From Azospirillaceae bacterium (GTDB taxonomy: Bacteria; Pseudomonadota; Alphaproteobacteria; Azospirillales; Azospirillaceae), in assembly GCA_028283825.1 (NCBI GenBank), contig JAPWJW010000002.1, positions 613,501-677,500 on the forward strand: 64,000 bases of DNA, given 5' to 3'. The notes under the pieces were generated by a model, which had not been told where the DNA came from, did no database searches, and saw only the letters and a program-made list of their open reading frames with translations. Positions 59,135 to 64,000 of this stretch are shown piece by piece. Positions within the stretch are counted from its first letter, which is position 1. Every line of letters begins with the position of its first letter. A program made the translations under genes and the position numbers.

Positions 59135-60205
59135 ATGATCGAGATCGTGGGGCTGCTCGCCGGGACGCGACGGTCTGAGGAAAGCCGGGGGCCGGCGACG
59201 CCGTTCGACGCCCCCTTCATCGCCGACTATGCCCGCGCCTATGAGGCGGCGGGGTTCGACCGGGTGCTGGTCGGGCAGAACGCGCGTTCGGTGGACAGCC
59301 TGGTGGTGGCCGGCTGGGCGGCGGCGGCGACCACCCGGCTGAAGCTGATGATCGCGCACCGCCCGGGCTTCATCGCCCCCACCATGGCGGCACGCGCGCT
59401 CGCCACCCTGGACCAGTTGAGCGGCGGCCGGGCGGGCGTGCACATCATCACCGCCTTCAGCGATGCCGAAACCCGCAATGACGGCGACTACCTGACCAAG
59501 GAACAGCGCTATCACCGCAGCCGCGAATATGTCGGCATCCTGCGGGCCATGTGGGCGGCCGAGGCGCCCATCGACCATGCCGGCGACTATTACCGCTTCG
59601 ACGGCGCCTTTTCCGAGGTGCGGCCGGTGCAGCCGTCCATCCCCGTCTTCTGGGGCGGGGCGTCGGAACTGGGCATCCGCTATGGTGCCGAACTGGCCGA
59701 TGTCTACGCCCTGGGGCCGGGCAGCGTCGCCCAGATCGGGGGGCAGGTGGATGTGGTCAAGGCGTCGGCGCGGGTCCTGGGCCGCAATCCCCGCTTCTCC
59801 ATGTCCATGCGCCTGGTGATCGCCGACACCGATGCCGCCGCCTGGGAGCGGGCGCAGCGCCTGCTGGCCACGGTGGAGGAGAACCAGGCCGCACGCGGCC
59901 TGCTGGGCCGCGACTTGGGCAAGGCCGCCGACGATGTGAAGCTGAAGGCGGCGGAGGCGGACAGTGCCGCCGACGACCCCTGCCTGTGGACGGGCCTGAC
60001 CCGGGCGACGCAAGGGCGCACCCAGGTCATGTGCCTGGTGGGATCGCCGGACACGCTGGTGGGGGCGCTGGGCCGCTATTACCGCGCCGGCATCGACAAT
60101 TTCCTCATCACCGGTTTCGACAATCTGGGTGACACGGCGCGCATCGGGGCGGAGATCGCGCCCGCCTTGCGCCGGCTGGCCGCCGCCGAGCCGCGTGTGG
60201 CATGA
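59135..60205 (+). CDS. LLM-class flavin monooxygenase 2 (SsuD-like)
   Basis: 356-residue paralogue of the preceding monooxygenase: MIAHRPGFIAPTMAARALATLDQLSGGRAGVHIITAFSDAET, YLTKEQRYHRSREYVGILRAMW, QPSIPVFWGGASELG and CLVGSPDTLVGALGRYYRAGI. The ATG at 59135 has CAGGGA 7 bp upstream. It overlaps the next gene as ATGA and is therefore coupled to the nitrilase-fold protein. Reduced flavin must come from elsewhere. The 293 bp gap before it holds the end of repeat copy E and otherwise nothing I can name. Confidence 0.87.
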   Translation: MIEIVGLLAGTRRSEESRGPATPFDAPFIADYARAYEAAGFDRVLVGQNARSVDSLVVAGWAAAATTRLKLMIAHRPGFIAPTMAARALATLDQLSGGRAGVHIITAFSDAETRNDGDYLTKEQRYHRSREYVGILRAMWAAEAPIDHAGDYYRFDGAFSEVRPVQPSIPVFWGGASELGIRYGAELADVYALGPGSVAQIGGQVDVVKASARVLGRNPRFSMSMRLVIADTDAAAWERAQRLLATVEENQAARGLLGRDLGKAADDVKLKAAEADSAADDPCLWTGLTRATQGRTQVMCLVGSPDTLVGALGRYYRAGIDNFLITGFDNLGDTARIGAEIAPALRRLAAAEPRVA

Positions 60206-61179
60206 CGGCGCCCTATGTCATAGCGATGTGCCGGTTCGCGCCGGTGCGGGCCTTCGCCGCCGACGGGACCTTCCTGCCCGAGGCTTTGGCGGACAACGTG
60301 GCGCGCCACTGCGCCCTGGTGGAACGGGCGGCGGGCGACCACGGGGCGCGGCTGGTGGCCTTCCCGGAATTCGCCCTCACCGGCCACGCCATGCTGTCCA
60401 ACGACCAGTGGGTGGCGGGCAGCCTGACTTTCCCGGGGCCGGAGGTGGAGCGCATCGCCCAGGCGGCGCGGCGGGCCGGCGCCTATGTCGTCATCCAGGC
60501 GGCCGAACGGCACGCGGCCTTCCCCGGCCGCTATTTCCTGTCGGCCGCCATCCTGACGCCGGACGGGGGCGTGGGGCTGGTCCATCGCAAGAACTACGCC
60601 TTCTCGCTGCGCACCAGTCCCATCGACGTGCATGACGCCTTCGTGGCGGCGTTCGGTCCGGATGCCTTTCTGCCGGTGCTGGACACGCCGCTGGGCGGCC
60701 TGGGCCTCACCATCGGGGCGGAACCGCATTGGCCGGAGGCCATCCGTTCGCTGGCGATGAAGGGGGCGGAACTGGTCATCAACCCCATCGCGGCCTCTCC
60801 CCAGATCGACTATCTGGGCCGGCCGGGGGCGGCGGTGGTGCGCCAGGCGCGGGCGTTCGAGAACATGGTCTATTTCGCCATGACCAACGTTGACGGCGGC
60901 GAGGGCGCGCCATTGCCGCAAATCTACGACTACAAGGGGGCGGTGGTCGGCGAAGGGGCCGGGGACTTCACCCTGGCGACGGTGGACATGGCGGGCTTGC
61001 GCGCCTGGCGGGCCACGCCGGCCGCCAACTTCCTGGCGCAGATCCAGCCCATCCACGACACCGCGCTTGAGGCGGCACCCTGGCCCCGCAACATCCTGCC
61101 CGACGCCCCGGCCGCCGACGCCGCGCGCATCATCGGCGTCGAGGCGGCGGTGTGGCGGGGCATGAGGGCTTTCCGCTAA
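60202..61179 (+). CDS. nitrilase-superfamily protein lacking the catalytic cysteine
   Basis: 325-residue protein of the carbon-nitrogen hydrolase fold. Glu of the triad is present (E56 in FPEFALTGH) and so is Lys (K130 in HRKNYAFSL), but the position of the nucleophile, normally Cys in a strand of the form I-C-x-D/E-x-x-x-P-E, reads IGAEPHWPEAIRSLAMKGAEL with Gly at residue 172. The only two Cys in the protein are near the N-terminus (residues 10 and 37). As an amide or nitrile hydrolase it should be inactive unless another residue takes over. It is coupled by ATGA to the flavin monooxygenase and may bind its product or act as a partner. The 3' end overlaps the convergent LysR gene by 4 bp. 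Confidence 0.85.
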   Translation: MTAPYVIAMCRFAPVRAFAADGTFLPEALADNVARHCALVERAAGDHGARLVAFPEFALTGHAMLSNDQWVAGSLTFPGPEVERIAQAARRAGAYVVIQAAERHAAFPGRYFLSAAILTPDGGVGLVHRKNYAFSLRTSPIDVHDAFVAAFGPDAFLPVLDTPLGGLGLTIGAEPHWPEAIRSLAMKGAELVINPIAASPQIDYLGRPGAAVVRQARAFENMVYFAMTNVDGGEGAPLPQIYDYKGAVVGEGAGDFTLATVDMAGLRAWRATPAANFLAQIQPIHDTALEAAPWPRNILPDAPAADAARIIGVEAAVWRGMRAFR

Positions 61180-62066
61180 ACCCGCATGGCGCCCGACAAG
61201 CGGTTGACAGTGAAGCGCAGGGCGGTCGTCACATAGGCGCGCGACCGGGTGATGATGCACAGGCGGGAACTCAGGGGCTCGATCTCGCTGTCGATCTCCA
61301 CCAGGTCGCCGCGCTGCAGGTCCTGGGCCACGTCGGAGCGCGCCACCAGGGTCAGGTAGTCGCCCTTCAGCGCGATCAGCCGCAGCATGCCGGGCAGGGC
61401 GCAGCGGATGCGGATGGGGTTGATCGACCGCTCCACCCCCAGCATCTTGCAATAGAAGGCGTCGGCGCCCGGCGTGTCGTAGACCGCCCAGGCGGCGGCG
61501 GCCAGGTCGCCCCGCGTCAGCCCCCGGCGGCTGGCCAGCGGGTGGGACGCCCGCGCCACCAGCACCATGGGCACGGCCGCGATCTCCGTCACCACCAGGC
61601 CGGCCTCGTCCAGGCCCTCGCGCCAGATGTCCATCAGGGCGTCGATCTCGCCGCGCCGCAGCTTGCCCAGCAGCACCGCCAGCTCGCCATAATCCAGCGA
61701 CATGAACAGGTCGTTGCGCTCGCTGCACACCTCGCTGAGCGCGGCGGCGATGGGTTCCTGCACGGCGCTGGGGCCCAGGCCCAGGCGGACGTGGCCCAGC
61801 CGGCCCTCGCGCATGGCCGACAGGTCGGCGGTGGCGTGGGCCGTGCCGTTCAGGATGATGCGGGCGTGCTCGGCGAAGGCCTCGCCATAGCGGGTCAGCG
61901 CCACGCCGGCGCGCCCCCGGTCCAGCAGCGTGACCTTCAGCGATTCCTCCAGCTTCTGGATGCTGCGGGTCAGGGTCGGCTGGGTCACGTTCTGCTCGAC
62001 GGACGCCTGGGTGATGGAGCCGTGCTCCACCGCCGCCAGGAAGTGCCGGATCTGTCTCAACTGCAT
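61176..62066 (-). CDS. LysR-family transcriptional regulator 2
   Basis: 296-residue LysR-type regulator: N-terminal DNA-binding domain MQLRQIRHFLAAVEHGSITQASVEQNVTQPTLTRSIQKLEESLKVTLLDR, linker and effector-binding domain (from about residue 90, with GELAVLLGKLRRGEIDALMDI). ATG at 62064-62066 matches the family start. It is convergent with the nitrilase-like gene, sharing 4 bp, and divergent from the alpha/beta hydrolase gene at 62300. The most likely targets are that hydrolase and the following transporter, or the monooxygenase genes. Confidence 0.92.
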   Translation of the reverse strand: MQLRQIRHFLAAVEHGSITQASVEQNVTQPTLTRSIQKLEESLKVTLLDRGRAGVALTRYGEAFAEHARIILNGTAHATADLSAMREGRLGHVRLGLGPSAVQEPIAAALSEVCSERNDLFMSLDYGELAVLLGKLRRGEIDALMDIWREGLDEAGLVVTEIAAVPMVLVARASHPLASRRGLTRGDLAAAAWAVYDTPGADAFYCKMLGVERSINPIRIRCALPGMLRLIALKGDYLTLVARSDVAQDLQRGDLVEIDSEIEPLSSRLCIITRSRAYVTTALRFTVNRLSGAMRV

Positions 62067-62299
62067 GACGCCACCCGCTCCCGATTTGCCCGTCGGATGA
62101 TCGGGCGGCCTTAGGGGGATCCAAAGCAAATTATCGGGAAAATCATGTCCGCGTGTCGGTCAAACGCGGCCATTCCCTGCCTGAACCATGTTGCCATAGA
62201 CGGATTGCATGGGTGGGCACGTTTAATCAATTAGTGCCCGAGGGGGCTGGCCGGCATCATTTCCGGCAGACAAGGGCATAAAAAACAGGGCATGGGCAG

Positions 62300-63298
62300 A
62301 TGGGACGTTACGGCTTTTTGCGCGTCGTCGCGTGGGGCCTGGGCGGGCTGGTCCTGCTGGCGGCGGCGGTGCTGGGCAGCATGCGGCTGGGCTGGTGGAA
62401 CCCCAGTTATGAGACGGTGCGCGCCCACCAGGCGACGCCGCCGTCCCGCTTCGACCAGGTGGGCGACACGTTGGTGCACATGCGGGATGAGGGGCGGGGC
62501 CCCGTCGTCCTGATGCTGCACAGCTCCATGACAAATTTGCGCCTGTGGGACGACTGGGCCGACCAGCTGACGGCCGGCGGCTACCGCGTCATCCGTTTCG
62601 ACTGGCCGCCCTACGGCCTGACGGTGGATCCCGCGCCGTCGCAGGGCATGCCCTCGGCCGTGGCGCTGGTGGAACGGTTCGTGGACCAGCTGAAGCTGGA
62701 CCGCTTCGTCATCGTCGCCAGTTCCAGCGGCGCGACGGTCGCCACCCTCTACACCGCCCGCCATCCGGAAAAGGTGCGGGCGCTGGCGCTGTCCACCCTG
62801 CCGCTGAAGGCGCCGCCGCCCACGCCCGTCTCCTGGTTCGTGTCGGCGGTGCTGTGGCTGCACCTGAACGTGGTGCCCAACTACAACCCGCCCATCTTCT
62901 ACCGCGAATCTCTGGCGCAGCTGTACGGCCGGCCGGAGCGGCTGAAGCCCGAGACGGTGCGCTGGTACTATGAGACCAACAACATCCCCGGTGGCTTCAA
63001 GCGCGTCATGCAGTACCTGGAGGCCAACCAGAAGAACTTCTGGAAGACCGGCGCCGGGGATGAGGCGGCGGCCGTCCGGGTGCCCATCCTGCTGCAATGG
63101 GGCGACCGCGACATCGTCCTGCCCATAGACCGGGCGGAGGAGGCGCGGCGGATGTTCGCCAACGCCCCCATGCAGGTCATCCATTACCCCGACGTGGGCC
63201 ACTATCCCATGCTGGAACTGCCGGGGCCGACCGGCGCGGACCTCAAGACCTTCCTCGACACCCTGCCGGCCGACAATGCCGCGCCCGCCAGCCCCTGA
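62300..63298 (+). CDS. membrane-anchored alpha/beta hydrolase
   Basis: 332-residue hydrolase with an N-terminal anchor helix (about residues 8-28). Oxyanion motif LHSSMTN near residue 74, nucleophile in ASSSGAT (near 144; a Ser in place of the usual first Gly of G-x-S-x-G), acid in WGDRDIVLP near 276 and His in DVGHYPMLE near 298. Resembles haloalkane-dehalogenase- and esterase-like enzymes but cannot be assigned more closely. Upstream is a 233-bp gap shared with the divergent LysR gene. It is followed 32 bp later by the GPH transporter gene, so the two are probably one transcript. Confidence 0.83.
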   Translation: MGRYGFLRVVAWGLGGLVLLAAAVLGSMRLGWWNPSYETVRAHQATPPSRFDQVGDTLVHMRDEGRGPVVLMLHSSMTNLRLWDDWADQLTAGGYRVIRFDWPPYGLTVDPAPSQGMPSAVALVERFVDQLKLDRFVIVASSSGATVATLYTARHPEKVRALALSTLPLKAPPPTPVSWFVSAVLWLHLNVVPNYNPPIFYRESLAQLYGRPERLKPETVRWYYETNNIPGGFKRVMQYLEANQKNFWKTGAGDEAAAVRVPILLQWGDRDIVLPIDRAEEARRMFANAPMQVIHYPDVGHYPMLELPGPTGADLKTFLDTLPADNAAPASP

Positions 63299-63330
63299 TG
63301 CGGGGCCCGCGCAAGAAGGATACGCATGCC

Positions 63331-64000
63331 ATGGCTAAACCCGCGACCCTCCGGCCGCCGGCGGCGATCCCACCGGAGGATGAGCCAACGCCGGAGACGG
63401 TGCCGGCGGGGCAGGGCGGCAAGGGCCACCTGTCCACCGTGGCACTGCTGGCTTACGCCGCCATGGCGCTGGGCCCGTCGATCTTCTCCCTGGCCATCAA
63501 CGTCATGCTGCCCCAGCTCTACGCCAAGGAGCTGGGCCTGTCGCTGGAGGCCATCGGCGTCTCGCTGCTGACCATCCGCATCTTCGACGCCTTCTCCGAC
63601 CAGGTGGTGGGTTACCTGTCGGACCGGACGCGCACCCGCCTGGGGGCCCGCAAGCCGTGGATGATCGCCGGCACCCTCCTGACGCTGGTGGCCTGCTATT
63701 ACTTGTTCATGCCGCCGGCCGGGTGCGGCATCGGCTATTTCGCCTTCTGGCGGCTGGCCTACGACATCGGTTGGACCATGACCACGGTCACCTTCTACGC
63801 CTGGGGGGCGGAACTCAGCCCCGACTACCGCGACCGTTCGCGCATCACCGGGTTCAGCGGGGTCAGCACCAATCTGGGCGTGGTCATCAAGAACCTGGCG
63901 CCCATCGTCCTGTTCTGGCTGGGGGTGACGCGCAGCTCCGCCTTCTCGCTGGAGATGTTCAGGGTCCTGTTCTGGATCTTCCTGCCCATCATCGCCCTGC
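63331..64000 (+). CDS. GPH-type (MelB-like) sugar:cation symporter, start only
   Basis: First 223 codons of an MFS transporter cut by the window end. After a 30-residue Pro/Glu-rich N-terminus, helices begin at LSTVALLAYAAMALGPSIFSL. The GPH signature is clear: IRIFDAFSDQVVGYLSDRTRTRLGARKPWMI, with the Asp pair that binds cation in MelB and the R/K-PW loop, followed by FYAWGAELSPDYRDRSRI. Such proteins import glycosides or related compounds with Na+ or H+. ATG at 63331 with AAGGA 11 bp upstream; the ATG five bases before it is out of frame. Confidence 0.85.
   Translation, partial: MAKPATLRPPAAIPPEDEPTPETVPAGQGGKGHLSTVALLAYAAMALGPSIFSLAINVMLPQLYAKELGLSLEAIGVSLLTIRIFDAFSDQVVGYLSDRTRTRLGARKPWMIAGTLLTLVACYYLFMPPAGCGIGYFAFWRLAYDIGWTMTTVTFYAWGAELSPDYRDRSRITGFSGVSTNLGVVIKNLAPIVLFWLGVTRSSAFSLEMFRVLFWIFLPIIAL

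Noticed and set aside
57756..61179. LLM monooxygenase plus hydrolases as a pyrimidine-degrading Rut cluster
   Set aside because: The LLM proteins look like SsuD rather than RutA, the hydrolase is of the nitrilase fold rather than the RutB isochorismatase type, and RutC, RutE, RutF and RutG are missing.
60079..62124. 681-codon minus-strand frame
   Set aside because: It is a shadow overlapping the LysR gene in another frame and antisense to the nitrilase-like gene; neither part resembles a protein family.

Overview
The window is high-GC DNA from a Gram-negative bacterium, most likely an alphaproteobacterium. The lineage is inferred from a serine palmitoyltransferase with its own acyl carrier protein, a sphingomonad-like TonB receptor, a B-type haem-copper oxidase fed by AdhB-like cytochromes, and a Pseudomonas-101-type formate dehydrogenase. 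An Azospirillaceae- or sphingomonad-like organism would fit. No rRNA, tRNA, CRISPR array, phage gene or insertion sequence was recognised.

Layout. (1) 0-7.8 kb, envelope lipid and glycan genes: the start of lptF, an ACP plus serine palmitoyltransferase pair, a DUF2141 protein, two GT4 glycosyltransferases, an uncharacterised radical SAM protein and a Wzx-type flippase. (2) 8.3-13.4 kb, a tightly packed respiratory operon: B-type oxidase subunits I, II and a small IIa-like peptide, plus three multihaem c-type cytochromes with seven CxxCH sites in total. (3) 13.6-15.4 kb: an HPP-family membrane protein and NAD-dependent formate dehydrogenase. (4) 16.2-38.1 kb: one giant autotransporter locus of about 7,290 codons, built of degenerate beta-helix repeats in about 18 higher-order modules with a C-terminal beta-barrel. 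A single extra A at about 20556 splits it into two reading frames. (5) 38.3-64 kb, an accessory region that looks catabolic: two esterases, a LacI regulator, a Spinster-like MFS transporter, tandem M24 peptidase-fold proteins, an FAD monooxygenase, a cupin, a TonB receptor, a seven-gene minus-strand run (SDR, HapK-like, OYE/dienoyl-CoA-reductase-like, methyltransferase, two unknowns, then the TonB receptor), two SsuD-like flavin monooxygenases, a nitrilase homologue lacking its catalytic Cys, two LysR regulators, an alpha/beta hydrolase and the start of a GPH transporter. The substrate cannot be named from sequence.

Most notable: a dispersed structured repeat of about 120-165 bp is present in five copies (13.4, 40.9, 56.4, 57.6 and 58.8 kb). 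Its stems are kept by paired base changes, and four of the five copies start at or just after a stop codon in the same orientation as that gene. I do not recognise it as a named element. Other points are a 24-bp perfect palindrome holding the stop codons of two convergent genes, so that both proteins end in the same four residues; a perfect FNR-type box upstream of the giant autotransporter; and three separate single-base insertions that break otherwise intact genes, which may be real or sequencing errors.
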